64,000 nucleotides of DNA, taken from positions 62,001-126,000 of the forward strand of contig JAUVXV010000001.1 of NCBI GenBank assembly GCA_030603365.1, written 5' to 3'. Shown in pieces: positions 25,140-34,568 of this stretch (positions are counted from its first letter, which is position 1; each line of letters starts with the position of its first letter). The notes under the pieces were generated by a model, which had not been told where the DNA came from, did no database searches, and was given only the letters and a program-made list of their open reading frames with translations. A program made the translations under genes and the position numbers. The DNA is from Candidatus Heimdallarchaeota archaeon. Its GTDB lineage: Archaea; Asgardarchaeota; Heimdallarchaeia; Heimdallarchaeales; Heimdallarchaeaceae.

Positions 25140-25990
25140 AGATCCTCACCTAATTTAGCTTTTAAAACTGAATATAAATCAGCAAGTTCATCTATTGTTA
25201 AACTGAAAATTCTTCTTTCTAGATGTGGTAAATTATCCATTACAACGTAATCTATTAGTATGCTTTGTTTTGATTTTCTTTTAATCAAGTTAACAAGTAC
25301 ATTTCTAACTGTTTTCTTTCTTTGAGTAAAGAGTAAGGTTATGAACTGTCCAAAATCGTTGTGATCTATATCAAGAGATTTTTCCTTTTTCTTAACTGAA
25401 ACAATGGATGAAAAAACTTGAGGTTTTGGGAAAAATAAAGAAGGATTCACTGTTTTAAGATATTTACAGCTAGCTTTTAAGTTCATCATCACTGAAATTC
25501 TTGAATAATCTCGTGTTCCTGGAGATGCAAAGAATCTTTGAGCAAACTCTTTTTGATACATGAGTATAGCTATTTCAAAATCATGTTCAAGAAGTTTAAA
25601 TGTAATCGGGGAAGAAATTTGATAGGGAAGATTAGAAACACACTTCGTAAAACTAGGTAATTCTGTCTTCACGGCATCTCCTTGTAATATTTCAGTGTTT
25701 GAATAGCAACTCATAAACTCTTGAAGAAAGCTAACCATTCTTCTATCTACTTCAATTATGAATAGCTTCTTTGCTTCTTCTGCTAAGCATCTAGATAGAT
25801 TTCCAAGCCCACCACCAATTTCTAAAACAGTATCATTATGGTTGATTTCAGCTTGTTTAACCTGGTATTGAATTATATTTGAATCAATTAGGAAGTTTTG
25901 TCCTTTGTGTTTTGAAGGACTTATATTCAACTTTTTTAAACTATCAAAAACATGTTTCTTAATAGCAGAAGAAGAGTCCCAACAGCCCAT
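25106..25990 (-). CDS. ksgA: rRNA adenine dimethyltransferase KsgA/Dim1
   Basis: KsgA/Dim1 dimethylates two adjacent adenines in the 3' hairpin of 16S rRNA. The 294 residues show the SAM-binding VLEIGGGLGNLSRCLAEEAK (about 55-74), the acidic IIEVDRRM and the catalytic NLPYQISSP loop (about 118-126). The C-terminal helical domain is complete. The gene follows the DUF655 gene by 24 bases and precedes the HemK-like gene, an order found in other archaea. Confidence 0.95.
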   Translation of the reverse strand: MGCWDSSSAIKKHVFDSLKKLNISPSKHKGQNFLIDSNIIQYQVKQAEINHNDTVLEIGGGLGNLSRCLAEEAKKLFIIEVDRRMVSFLQEFMSCYSNTEILQGDAVKTELPSFTKCVSNLPYQISSPITFKLLEHDFEIAILMYQKEFAQRFFASPGTRDYSRISVMMNLKASCKYLKTVNPSLFFPKPQVFSSIVSVKKKEKSLDIDHNDFGQFITLLFTQRKKTVRNVLVNLIKRKSKQSILIDYVVMDNLPHLERRIFSLTIDELADLYSVLKAKLGEDLWSAMTSLSTR

Positions 25991-26014
25991 TACTCAAACC
26001 CTATACCATCAATA

Positions 26015-26680
26015 TTATCTTTTTTGACCTGAATCAGAACTTGCAGTAAATAATCTGTGCTTTTCATCTTCTTCTAGTTCTTGCTTGATTCTATTAAGAA
26101 TCATTTTTCTGATGTCAGATATCTTGACTCTTTCTTCAATATCACTGAAAGAAACAAAAGGCATACCTTTTCTTGCATCTAATATCTCCCACATTAGTTT
26201 CTTTCCTATTCCAGGTATTAACTGCATAGAATGTATCCTATTTGTTATCGGTTGTGCTTTATTGAAGAATGATACAAAGCGTTTTTCATTTCTATTAATG
26301 ATTAGAAGAACAGCTTCCTCTAACGATTCATAACCTGTGTTAGTCAAGTCGTTTACTGTTACTCTGCGTTTAACTTGCTTAACAGGAGTTTTTTCACTTG
26401 TTTGTGGCAAATCTAGTTCAGAGAATTTTGCGTAATTTCCTTTTCGGTCAACAACAACATCAAGCAAACTGAACCATTTTGTGCCTATACCTTGTACGAT
26501 TGGTTCTCTTTGTTTAGTTTGCCCAAATCCTTTACCTTCTGGCAAATAATCAAGTACCAAAATACGAGATTCTACTTTTTTGAATTGCTTTATGTGAGTT
26601 ACTGCTCCAAGTATGAATTCATCACCATCAGATTGTTTTTCAGGACGTCTATTTGTCCTTGGATTTTGCTTGCTTGCCAT
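26015..26680 (-). CDS. DUF655 RNA-binding protein
   Basis: This 221-residue protein matches the archaeal DUF655 family (COG1491). It has an OB-like N-terminal part (EFILGAVTHIKQFKKVESRI, about 21-40) and a helix-hairpin-helix segment (LIPGIGKKLMWEIL, about 153-166). The exact function is unknown; nucleic-acid binding is inferred from the fold. It lies between rpo4 and ksgA, its usual archaeal context. Confidence 0.87.
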   Translation of the reverse strand: MASKQNPRTNRRPEKQSDGDEFILGAVTHIKQFKKVESRILVLDYLPEGKGFGQTKQREPIVQGIGTKWFSLLDVVVDRKGNYAKFSELDLPQTSEKTPVKQVKRRVTVNDLTNTGYESLEEAVLLIINRNEKRFVSFFNKAQPITNRIHSMQLIPGIGKKLMWEILDARKGMPFVSFSDIEERVKISDIRKMILNRIKQELEEDEKHRLFTASSDSGQKR

Positions 26681-26759
26681 ATTGTTCTCACCATATATAA
26701 TCTCGAATACAAAAAAAGTTTTTGTTTTCTTTTAAATGAACCCTAAAAACTCCATTTCT

Positions 26760-27113
26760 CTATTTTTGGTTTTCGTACTTATCAACAAATGGTTTTATGA
26801 TATCATAAATATCTTTGATATCTTGATCTGTTAGTATCTTGGGTTCTTTTGAAAGTAGATCTTTCAATTCTTCAATTGATGGGGGTAGAATATTTGCAAT
26901 TGTAAATGCTGAAAGCTTGGAAATTTTGTGCTTCTTGATAAGCTCTTTAACAATTTTTCTGGATTCTTCTGGCTCTATTCGAGCATTTTGCATAGCGTGC
27001 TCAAATGCAACTCTTTGCCAATAGGATAGTTCAGATTCTTCACTTCTTGCTTGTAAAATACCCATTGCTTCTGATATGGTTAATGGTTCCTTATTTAGAA
27101 CTTCTCTTGGCAT
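26760..27113 (-). CDS. rpoF: RNA polymerase subunit Rpo4 (F)
   Basis: Rpo4 forms the stalk of archaeal RNA polymerase with Rpo7 and helps open promoters and bind nascent RNA. At 117 residues the length is normal. The pattern PLTISEAMGILQARSEE (about 11-27), YWQRVAFEHAM and the HRDC-like C-terminal helices (SAFTIANILPPSIEELKDLL) match the family. It follows eL21 by 12 bases, the classical archaeal eL21-rpo4 pair. Confidence 0.92.
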   Translation of the reverse strand: MPREVLNKEPLTISEAMGILQARSEESELSYWQRVAFEHAMQNARIEPEESRKIVKELIKKHKISKLSAFTIANILPPSIEELKDLLSKEPKILTDQDIKDIYDIIKPFVDKYENQK

Positions 27114-27125
27114 AAACTCACTTCA

Positions 27126-27437
27126 TTAATTACCTGTTTGAATAACAGAACGACTTAAGCGCAAATGTTCTTTTGACGCAATAATCTTTTTTATTGCATT
27201 TCCTTGTTTTATTGCAACAATGAATGCTTTTCCTTGTTTCTTTATTATTTCCCCAGTTTTTCCATGATATCTTCTATGTGGCATAGCCTTGTGTTCACTG
27301 GAGTCAATGATAATGTCAACTATATCTCCTTCGTTGAAATCACGTAATAGGTAATCCAAAGGTCTAATACCTTTTTTTCTTGTGTGTTTTTTAAAGAGAT
27401 GTCTGGTTCTGGCACGATATCCTCTAGATTTACGCAT
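27126..27437 (-). CDS. rpl21e: Ribosomal protein eL21
   Basis: eL21 is a large-subunit protein shared by archaea and eukaryotes. The 103 residues begin RKSRGYRARTRHLFKKH and contain the typical GDIVDIIID and HRRYHGKTGEIIKKQGKAF segments. It is the first gene of the minus-strand run eL21-rpo4-DUF655-ksgA-hemK-trmJ-like-METTL5-like. AT-rich promoter-like sequence lies upstream. Confidence 0.95.
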   Translation of the reverse strand: MRKSRGYRARTRHLFKKHTRKKGIRPLDYLLRDFNEGDIVDIIIDSSEHKAMPHRRYHGKTGEIIKKQGKAFIVAIKQGNAIKKIIASKEHLRLSRSVIQTGN

Positions 27438-27511
27438 CTAATGTACACCCTTTTAGTTATTTAATACATATAAGTGAGCAAAGTCCCTCGATGTAACTTT
27501 TAATCTTTTCG

Positions 27512-27540
27512 TTTTACGTTTCCGTAAAATAAAAAAAAAA
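27512..27540 (-). terminator. T-run and hairpin after pus10
   Basis: On the minus strand, ten consecutive T residues (27,531-27,540) lie about 22 bases after the pus10 stop, followed by a 7-bp hairpin (ATTTTACG...CGTAAAA; arms 27,512-27,518 and 27,523-27,529). The U-tract is a good archaeal terminator. The hairpin after it may be incidental or belong to the eL21 promoter region. Confidence 0.5.
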
Positions 27541-27562
27541 CCACTTTAATTCCTTTTTACTT

Positions 27563-28882
27563 TTAATTGCTTTCTTTTCTAACCTCTACAACATCAAGCT
27601 CTTTACAAATTGCCTTAATTCCTGCAATTTTTGATATACTCGGATTCGTTCTATCTTCATCCCCCGATATCAATTCTTTGACATAACATCCTCCATCACA
27701 GGTAATTGTAGCTTCAATTTCAGTGTCGTTTGTTCTTAAACATTCTACTGAAAAGACTTTCTTTTTTCTGATTTTGTCGGCTCTTCTATGTAATACTCTT
27801 TGAGGTGTTTGTTGTTCTATTTCTTTATTATTGAAAAAAGCCTCAATTTTAGTTAGTGTCCCATTAGATATAGTTTTATCAAATAGAATCTTCGCTCGAT
27901 ATTTCTTTACAGTGGTTTCTGCACTCCCTTTCAAATCTCTTAACTCCTCTTTTGAAGACCACCGATATCCTGTAACTTCTATTTTTCCGCTTGCATATTT
28001 GTTTATACTCATTTGGAGCTCACCTAAATCAATAGCACGTATCTTAGGTGCTACAACCTCAAAAACAAAAGGCCGTCCATTTCCCAACATTAACGCATCT
28101 ATATCTTCTCGTCCTGCTCCATGAAGAACACCTTTTTCTCCCTCAGTAATTTTAATTGTTTCATACTCAATTAATTCCTCTATAGACTCTTGGTATCTTT
28201 TTCCTGTCTGATTACACTCATTACAACCTTTTCCCTTACATTTAAAACATGGCCATCTTGTTTGAGGTATCGTACGAAGGTATTTTAGATATCTTCCATA
28301 GATATACAGTGATCTAATTCTAGTATTGAATTTATATGAGATAGGATTAATTTCAATAACAACCTCAGGTGCATTAAAATCTGTTATAACTGCAAGTTTT
28401 TGGGCAATTTTCTTCCCTATGATTCTGTTAAATTCTTGTTTAAGAAACTCTGTTTGAGAAACATCAAATTCTTCCTTTAACTTCTTCTCTCTCTCATGAA
28501 ATTCTTTGGGTAGAATTGTACCAATTAGAAAAGTTTGAAATTTAATTTCTTCTAGGGTTGGTGTTACAATATCAACAATATCATCTATGTGTTCAAGCGT
28601 ATCTTGACAGATGAAACATTGCTGTGTTTCTTCAGGAATGTATTCTTTTTTCCTTAAGGTGCTTTTTGATAATTCTCCTCCTGACTTGGATAGTATCTGC
28701 AGAAAGGATAAATCATTCTCTTCAACTTGAATAACTGTATTCATAGTCGAAAATTCCTTGATTATAATTCCTCTCCTTTCATTTGTTGTCCCTGTTGCCA
28801 AATTAGAAAATTGTCTCCCTAGACAATGATTGCACAATGAATGTTTATTTAGAATTTCTGTAGTTCTTTTTATTAAATTCAA
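27563..28882 (-). CDS. pus10: tRNA pseudouridine synthase Pus10
   Basis: Pus10 makes pseudouridine at tRNA positions 54 and 55 in archaea. The 439 residues have an N-terminal THUMP-like part with zinc cysteine pairs (CNHCLG; CFICQD), an internal CFKCKGKGCNEC, and the catalytic GAGREDIDALMLGNGRPFVFEV segment whose aspartate is the nucleophile. The C-terminal IEATITCDGGCYVKELISGD also fits the family. It lies one base after trmY, whose product methylates the pseudouridine that Pus10 makes at position 54. Confidence 0.95.
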   Translation of the reverse strand: MNLIKRTTEILNKHSLCNHCLGRQFSNLATGTTNERRGIIIKEFSTMNTVIQVEENDLSFLQILSKSGGELSKSTLRKKEYIPEETQQCFICQDTLEHIDDIVDIVTPTLEEIKFQTFLIGTILPKEFHEREKKLKEEFDVSQTEFLKQEFNRIIGKKIAQKLAVITDFNAPEVVIEINPISYKFNTRIRSLYIYGRYLKYLRTIPQTRWPCFKCKGKGCNECNQTGKRYQESIEELIEYETIKITEGEKGVLHGAGREDIDALMLGNGRPFVFEVVAPKIRAIDLGELQMSINKYASGKIEVTGYRWSSKEELRDLKGSAETTVKKYRAKILFDKTISNGTLTKIEAFFNNKEIEQQTPQRVLHRRADKIRKKKVFSVECLRTNDTEIEATITCDGGCYVKELISGDEDRTNPSISKIAGIKAICKELDVVEVRKESN

Positions 28883-28883
28883 G

Positions 28884-29456
28884 TTATTTCACACTCTCTA
28901 TCATGAAATTTGTCATAATTATCTGTTCATCTATATCTAATGGACCTAAGGAACGCTTTGTGATTTTATTTTCTAATTCAGAGAGATTTTCAAATCCATA
29001 AAAAAATACATTTGAATTGGAGGACATATTTAGTGATATGTTTTTGCTTATAGTTTTAGATGCTATAATTTGGAAACATCTTTCATTTCTATATTTATCG
29101 AAAACCCACTCCATTTTTCTTCTATGAACAGATATACCAGGTGTCAGTTTTCCTTTTTTGGAATCAGGGTTAATAATGTGGTTTTTTGCTCTTAAAAGTA
29201 AATGACCTGCTGAGAAAAAACTAGGACCTAGAAAACGTAATTCATCACCTTTGAATGTAATTTGATAAGACTCTCCTCCAAAATCAGTACAATAGTAAAC
29301 TAAATTATTTTTACGAAAATGGTTAGAAAGGAAAAAAGAATCAGCTATCGCTTTGATATATTGATTAAGCTTATTATGAGAAAATTCTGTACTATACAAA
29401 TCTGGTTTATCAAACGAGAATGAAGGTGCATTAATAATGAATACAGTTTTTGACAT
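28884..29456 (-). CDS. trmY: tRNA pseudouridine-54 N1-methyltransferase
   Basis: TrmY converts pseudouridine 54 to N1-methylpseudouridine. The 190 residues show the SPOUT-type pattern of the family: RKNNLVYYCT-type strand, FKGDELRFLGPSFFSAGHLL and the C-terminal knot FFYGFENLSELENKI followed by SLGPLDIDEQIIMTNF. ATG 29,456 is preferred; a TTG five codons upstream is possible. The gene sits between srp54 (26 bases) and pus10 (1 base), which links two consecutive steps of the same modification. Confidence 0.85.
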   Translation of the reverse strand: MSKTVFIINAPSFSFDKPDLYSTEFSHNKLNQYIKAIADSFFLSNHFRKNNLVYYCTDFGGESYQITFKGDELRFLGPSFFSAGHLLLRAKNHIINPDSKKGKLTPGISVHRRKMEWVFDKYRNERCFQIIASKTISKNISLNMSSNSNVFFYGFENLSELENKITKRSLGPLDIDEQIIMTNFMIESVK

Positions 29457-29482
29457 GAAGTTTTCACACAAAGTGGGTTCTC

Positions 29483-30826
29483 TTATCCTCCCAGTAATCC
29501 AGGGGGCATTCCAGGAATTTGCATTCCTCCACGACGTCCTTTACGCATGCGTTTTACGAGATTTGTCATCATTTTGTGTTGAGCTATCAGCTCTTTAACT
29601 TCTGCAATTGATCTACCACTGCCTTTTGCTATACGTTGGATTCTTGAGCTTCCTAGTTTGGTTTTTCCATCTAATTCGTCATTTGTCATCGAAGACATAA
29701 TAACTTTGAATTTTTTCATATTATCCTTTGAAAGATCCATCATGTTATCGTCTATAGTCATTCCAAGACCTGGAATCATAGACATCATCCTTTTCAAGGA
29801 ACCCGTTGAACTAAAATTGTCAAGCAATTCCATCATCTGTCGATATGATATCTTTCCACTTAACATGCTCAAGGCTTCTTCTTTTGAAGGGAGCACTTCT
29901 AGTTCTCTAACCTCTTTTAATAAACCTTCAAGATCTCCAACTCCTATTAATCTACTAACAAAAGAAGTTGGATTAAACTCTTCTAAAGCATCTATGTTTT
30001 CTCCATCTGCAAGAAACTTAATGGGGACTTTAACAGCTGCTGCTGCAGATAGGCTTCCACCACCTTTTGCAGAACCATCCATTTTTGTAACTATGACAGA
30101 ACCCACTTGAGTAGATTTTGAGAATGCAAGTGCTTGTTGATGAGCACCCTGCCCCAGATTACCATCTACTACTAAGATTATCTCATCAGGTTTAATTTTA
30201 TCTCCAATTTCTTTCATTTCTTTAAGTAGAGCTTTTTCTTCTTTGTGGCGTCCAGCAGTATCAATAAGAATGACGTTATGCTTTTCATCTAAGAATTTTT
30301 TAACACCATCAACTGCAATCTTAACTGTGTTTTTATTTTCTGGTTTTCCATAAACTGGAACATTGATAGGTGAACATAGCTGTTGAAGTTGCTCATATGC
30401 ACCAGGTCTAAAGTTATCAACAGTAACAACAGCAACTTTTTTTCCGCGTTTTTGAATATATTTTGCAAGCTTTGCGGTTGTTGTAGTTTTTCCTGAACCC
30501 TGAATACCCACAAGCATAATAATTGTTGGTTTGTTAGGGTGTAATGTTAATGGATGAGATTTTGTACCCAGAAATTTTGTTAGTTCATCATGAATAATAG
30601 ACAATACACTCTTTTTACGAGAAAGACCATCTGGAAGTTTTTTATCCATAGACTTACTTTCAACTTCATTTACTACTTCTGCTGCTAAATCAAATTGAAC
30701 ATCTGCTTCTAATAGAGCTTTAAGCATAGCATTCTTGAGTTCACGAATTTGTTCTTTATCAGGTGGCCCTCCTCTAATAATTTTAGAGATAGCTGTATTA
30801 AGAGCAGATCCAAGTTTCCCTAACAT
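29483..30826 (-). CDS. srp54: Signal recognition particle protein SRP54
   Basis: SRP54 is the GTPase that binds signal sequences and targets ribosomes to the membrane translocon (SecY is at 60,117-61,580). The 447 residues have an N domain (1-95), a G domain with GIQGSGKTTTTAKLAKYI (P-loop), TVDNFRPGAYEQL, DTAGRH and TKMDGSAKGGG, and a Met-rich M domain ending in GMQIPGMPPGLLGG. All GTPase motifs are intact. Confidence 0.97.
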   Translation of the reverse strand: MLGKLGSALNTAISKIIRGGPPDKEQIRELKNAMLKALLEADVQFDLAAEVVNEVESKSMDKKLPDGLSRKKSVLSIIHDELTKFLGTKSHPLTLHPNKPTIIMLVGIQGSGKTTTTAKLAKYIQKRGKKVAVVTVDNFRPGAYEQLQQLCSPINVPVYGKPENKNTVKIAVDGVKKFLDEKHNVILIDTAGRHKEEKALLKEMKEIGDKIKPDEIILVVDGNLGQGAHQQALAFSKSTQVGSVIVTKMDGSAKGGGSLSAAAAVKVPIKFLADGENIDALEEFNPTSFVSRLIGVGDLEGLLKEVRELEVLPSKEEALSMLSGKISYRQMMELLDNFSSTGSLKRMMSMIPGLGMTIDDNMMDLSKDNMKKFKVIMSSMTNDELDGKTKLGSSRIQRIAKGSGRSIAEVKELIAQHKMMTNLVKRMRKGRRGGMQIPGMPPGLLGG

Positions 30827-30912
30827 GAATAATCAAAAGAAGGAAAACAAAGAGATTAAAGAATATTTTGTTTAAAGTTAAAAGAAAAAGAGTTGAAGCT
30901 CAAAAAGCTCCT

Positions 30913-31809
30913 CTATAATTTTAATTCTTCTGGTTTAATTCGAATAGGGTCGCTAGATAGTTTTGCACTGCGTTTAACTTTAATAGAATTTACAAAATAG
31001 ATTTGTCCATTTACTTTGGTTTTCCTACCTATTTTGACATCAAAACCTTTTACATTTCCTTCCACAAGTGTTTTTGTCAAATCCACTTTATTTTTTCCAA
31101 AAACACTTCCTTGAATTTTGTATGGGTGTTTGAATGCTGAAGATATTGTTAAACTCAAAAAGCTATACCAGCGTCTTGTCCCAACATCAATGTTTTCAGC
31201 AACTAAGTTTCCACCTAATATAGAACCACCTAATATTGAAACGTCCTTTTGGGATAGTACGTTTCCATCTACTCCTAGAAATCCTGAAGTTGATAATCCA
31301 CTAACCGCTTGTAAATTGCTTTTAATTTTAAGTGACCCAGATGCTTTTGTGAAACCTTGTATGGATGTTTCACCACCAATTTTTGTAGATCCACTAAATT
31401 TTGCATTATTTCCTAAATCTAGTTCACCATCCACTTTGAAAGATCCTGAAGATTTGACTGAACCGACAATTGTTACATTCTGTCCAATCCTTACTGAACC
31501 TGAGAATTTTGCGTCAGCACTTCCCTGAAGACTCCCTTCAGTTTTAAATGATCCAGAGCTTTTTACATAACCTTGGGAAGTTATACTTCCTGCACTTTGC
31601 AAGGAGCCTGAAGATTTTAATCCTTGACATCTTAGGTCTCCTTCTATTCTTCCTGAACCAGATATTCTCAATTGTTTTGGAATCTCTCCGCCTGATATGC
31701 TTGCTGATCCAGAAACTTTAACTTCTGTATCAGATTCTCTTAAACTTCCTGCAGAGCTAATTAATGCTCTTTCATAACTTTTAGATGTTTTTTCTTGTGT
31801 GTTTTCCAT
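30913..31809 (-). CDS. Bactofilin-like polymer-forming protein, copy 2
   Basis: Residues about 25-220 form a right-handed beta-helix-like repeat, with short Gly/Ser units such as ISGSGRIEGDLRC, GSLQSAGSITSQG and FSGSVRIGQNVTI every 11-12 residues, as in bactofilins, which polymerise without nucleotides. The C-terminus (GNVKGFDVKIGRKTKVNGQI) resembles that of its neighbour. No membrane segment or enzyme motif is visible. It follows a longer paralogue by 31 bases. A cytoskeletal or scaffolding role is inferred from the family. Confidence 0.8.
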   Translation of the reverse strand: MENTQEKTSKSYERALISSAGSLRESDTEVKVSGSASISGGEIPKQLRISGSGRIEGDLRCQGLKSSGSLQSAGSITSQGYVKSSGSFKTEGSLQGSADAKFSGSVRIGQNVTIVGSVKSSGSFKVDGELDLGNNAKFSGSTKIGGETSIQGFTKASGSLKIKSNLQAVSGLSTSGFLGVDGNVLSQKDVSILGGSILGGNLVAENIDVGTRRWYSFLSLTISSAFKHPYKIQGSVFGKNKVDLTKTLVEGNVKGFDVKIGRKTKVNGQIYFVNSIKVKRSAKLSSDPIRIKPEELKL

Positions 31810-31840
31810 TTTAATCTCTCCTTTACAACCTGTACTATAA

Positions 31841-32749
31841 TTATAATATTAGATCCTCTCTTCTGATTTGAACGGGTTCGTGTTCAAGCTGAGCTTTATT
31901 ACTTAATTCAATCCTGTCAACATAATATATGACACCTTCAACTTTAGAATATGGACCAATTTCCACATTTAATCCTTTAACATCTCCTTCTGCACGGGTA
32001 TTTGCTAAATATACTTCACCTGTTCCGAAGATATTTCCAGAAATTATAGAAGGCATTAGTTTCTTCCATCTATGTCCATAAGTGTGTCTTCCTTTGTTAA
32101 TTAAGACATCTTCCCCAACTAAATCTCCATCGACTTGTATTCTTCCTGCAATTTCAACCAATCCTTGAGATAATAGACTTCCACGTATATTAGCTGAACC
32201 TGAGAATTTAACTCCTCTTTCTGCTTGAGTGAGACTTCCACTAGAAAAGCTTCCAGCTGCAGAAATTCTTCCTTGAACTATTACTTCTCCATCTATCTTA
32301 GCAGATCCTGAGAATTTAGCATCCTTATCCACATGTAGTGATCCTGCACATTTGAAGGATCCAGCACATCCAACATCTCCATGAGCAAGTATGTTTCCAA
32401 AGCATTTCAAAGATCCAGCAGATTTTAGATTATTACATTCAACATCATTATCTATTTTTCCAGAACCTGCAATACGAATATCCTTCCTTACTTCACCGCC
32501 AGAAATTCGTGTAGAACCAGCTGCGGTTAATGATTTTTCTGTAACAGATTTAACTCCAGAAGTATAAATTTTTGATGCTTCTTTGTGTATCTCTTGATTC
32601 TGCTTAGATACCTCAAGCTTTTGTTTGTATCTTGTTTTTAACTCCACATAATTGCTTTTATCAATTTCACCATCATCAAACCTCTTTTCCAGAAGTTCTA
32701 AGAGTTCTTCATACATTTGCATTTCGTGTTTTGTCACGTTTATCACCAC
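31841..32749 (-). CDS. Bactofilin-like protein with SHOCT-like N-terminus, copy 1
   Basis: The 302 residues start with a short helical segment (MYEELLELLEKRFDDGEIDK, about 12-31) that resembles SHOCT domains, followed by a charged helix and then a bactofilin-like beta-helix (about 75-220; units such as IAGSGKIDNDVECNNLKSAG). The C-terminal ending GDVKGLNVEIGPYSKVEGVI matches the paralogue downstream. The SHOCT-like segment may recruit the filament to a partner. The pair is likely cotranscribed and may coassemble (inference). Confidence 0.8.
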   Translation of the reverse strand: MVINVTKHEMQMYEELLELLEKRFDDGEIDKSNYVELKTRYKQKLEVSKQNQEIHKEASKIYTSGVKSVTEKSLTAAGSTRISGGEVRKDIRIAGSGKIDNDVECNNLKSAGSLKCFGNILAHGDVGCAGSFKCAGSLHVDKDAKFSGSAKIDGEVIVQGRISAAGSFSSGSLTQAERGVKFSGSANIRGSLLSQGLVEIAGRIQVDGDLVGEDVLINKGRHTYGHRWKKLMPSIISGNIFGTGEVYLANTRAEGDVKGLNVEIGPYSKVEGVIYYVDRIELSNKAQLEHEPVQIRREDLIL

Positions 32750-32907
32750 GATACCTATTACAGCGCTTTATTTAATCATTTTTTTAATTGGTTAGAACAA
32801 GTGCTTAATCGCTTGGTTAAACAGTTTTAATTTCAAAGTAGAGAGAATAAACCATATAGCTTAACATTAAACCAAACTGTCTGAAAAAAAGTATAGAAAG
32901 AAAAGAA

Positions 32908-33034
32908 TGGTGCGGGGAGGGAGATTCGAACTCCCGAACCACTAAGGAACGGATTTCTCATTTTTTCTAACCCTTATCTTAGGCTTAAACCAAGATCTTA
33001 AGTCCGCCGCCGTTGGCCACTTGGCTATCCCCGC
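32908..33034 (-). tRNA. tRNA-Leu (UAA) with 42-nt intron, CCA encoded
   Basis: The acceptor GCGGGGA pairs with TCCCCGC, the T arm is GGGAG-TTCGAAT-CTCCC, and a long variable arm is present, as expected for Leu. The anticodon loop is CTTAAGA with anticodon TAA. Exon 1 is 32,997-33,034 and exon 2 is 32,911-32,954; an intron at 32,955-32,996 interrupts directly 3' of position 37, the canonical archaeal site. CCA is encoded at 32,908-32,910. Confidence 0.95.
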
Positions 33035-33114
33035 TTTGAAATTTAATTCACTTGCTATTATTATGAAACATGTTCATTTTTTAAGATTTTTCATGTTGAT
33101 TGAATTATTAACTA

Positions 33115-34428
33115 TTATGGATGTAACCTTGATGGATCTCTTGGAAGCAATCTTGCTTCTCGAACATTTTGTAAATTCAACACTTTTTGTACAAATCTTT
33201 CTATTCCTGTACCACTCCCACCATGAGGTGGAGCTCCATTTCTAAAGAATTGAAGGTAACTGTCTACTTCTTTCAATTTGAAGTCTTTTTCAGTAGCCTG
33301 TTTAGTTAGAATGTCCACCCTATGCTCTCTTTGTCCACCTGTTGTTAGTTCTTGCCCTTTGTATAAGAGGTCAAAAGATTTTGTCAAATTAGGATCTTCA
33401 TCATCTTTCATAGTATAAAATGGTCTTACTTCCCATGGGTATTGATCAACAAATACAAAATCGGAATTCCATTTTTCCTTTGCATACTGACCAATTATCT
33501 TCTCTGCTTCTGCATCTAAATCTTCATACAATCCAAGTTCTTTTCCTTCATTACTTAAAATCTCATTACACTTTGGAATAGAGATTATGGGCCATTCTTT
33601 TGGTTGTTTATCAATTACAACATCTAATTCTTCTAACACTGCTCCTTTGGTTTTACTTATTGTATCTAAAGCATAATCTACTGCACCTTGAAGAACTTTC
33701 ATTACATCAAGTTGATTTTTAATGTACGATATCTCAAAATCGATGGAAGTATACTCGCAAAGATGTCTTGAAGTATGATGTTTTTCAGCTCTAAAGACAG
33801 GTCCAATTTCAAATACTTTCTCGAATCCTGCCATTAACATCATCTGTTTGTAGAACTGTGGTGATTGAGCCAAGTATGCTTTCTTATCAAAATAACTTAT
33901 CTCAAAGACATTCGCTCCACTTTCAGTTGCAGAACCCACAATTTTAGCGGAAAAGAATTGCAGAAAATTGTTTTTGTTGAAATATTCTTGCAATGAATAG
34001 GCTACTGTACTTTCAATTTCAAATATTTGAGCAATATTTCTGTTTCTGAGATCTAAGAATCGATAATCATACCTTTTATCTGGATTAGTTTCTATTTTCT
34101 CCGTTACTGCTATTGGATACTCCTGAGTCCTTTTATTTAGAACTTCTATGTCCTCTGGAAGAATTTCCTTCCCTTTGGGAGCACTCTCATTAGATACAAT
34201 TTTCCCCTTAACTAATAATATGTCTCCTTCTTGGTAATCAACTTCGAAAATCTCTGGAGTGACTTTCTTTTTTGGTAATACTATCTGTACAACACCAGAC
34301 CTATCTTGTAGTTGAAGGAATTTTAAACCTCCAAGATCTCGAACTTGCTTAATCCAACCAGCTATAGTTGCTTCTTCTAAGTCTTCAAAAAATACTTTGT
34401 TGATAGCAATTCTTGCATGTAAATCCAT
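33115..34428 (-). CDS. aspS: Aspartyl-tRNA synthetase
   Basis: This class II synthetase has 437 residues, the archaeal length. An N-terminal OB anticodon-binding domain (about 18-105) is followed by the catalytic domain with motif 2 (PVFRAEKHHTSRHLCEYTSI) and motif 3 (GTGIERFVQKVLNL, ending PRDPSRLHP). Many archaeal AspRS are non-discriminating and also charge tRNA-Asn; this one cannot be classified from sequence alone. It lies alone between tRNA-Leu and pyrH. Confidence 0.96.
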   Translation of the reverse strand: MDLHARIAINKVFFEDLEEATIAGWIKQVRDLGGLKFLQLQDRSGVVQIVLPKKKVTPEIFEVDYQEGDILLVKGKIVSNESAPKGKEILPEDIEVLNKRTQEYPIAVTEKIETNPDKRYDYRFLDLRNRNIAQIFEIESTVAYSLQEYFNKNNFLQFFSAKIVGSATESGANVFEISYFDKKAYLAQSPQFYKQMMLMAGFEKVFEIGPVFRAEKHHTSRHLCEYTSIDFEISYIKNQLDVMKVLQGAVDYALDTISKTKGAVLEELDVVIDKQPKEWPIISIPKCNEILSNEGKELGLYEDLDAEAEKIIGQYAKEKWNSDFVFVDQYPWEVRPFYTMKDDEDPNLTKSFDLLYKGQELTTGGQREHRVDILTKQATEKDFKLKEVDSYLQFFRNGAPPHGGSGTGIERFVQKVLNLQNVREARLLPRDPSRLHP

Positions 34429-34568
34429 TTGCTGTCCTCTTTTTTATGTTTGCAACTTTGATATTTAATTAAAAAAGGTTCTCATTTTTGTTGTATTTTC
34501 TAGAAAAACATTATAAAAGAGAAAAAACATTATGTATTATATCAACAAAATAGGTTTAAGCGATATAT

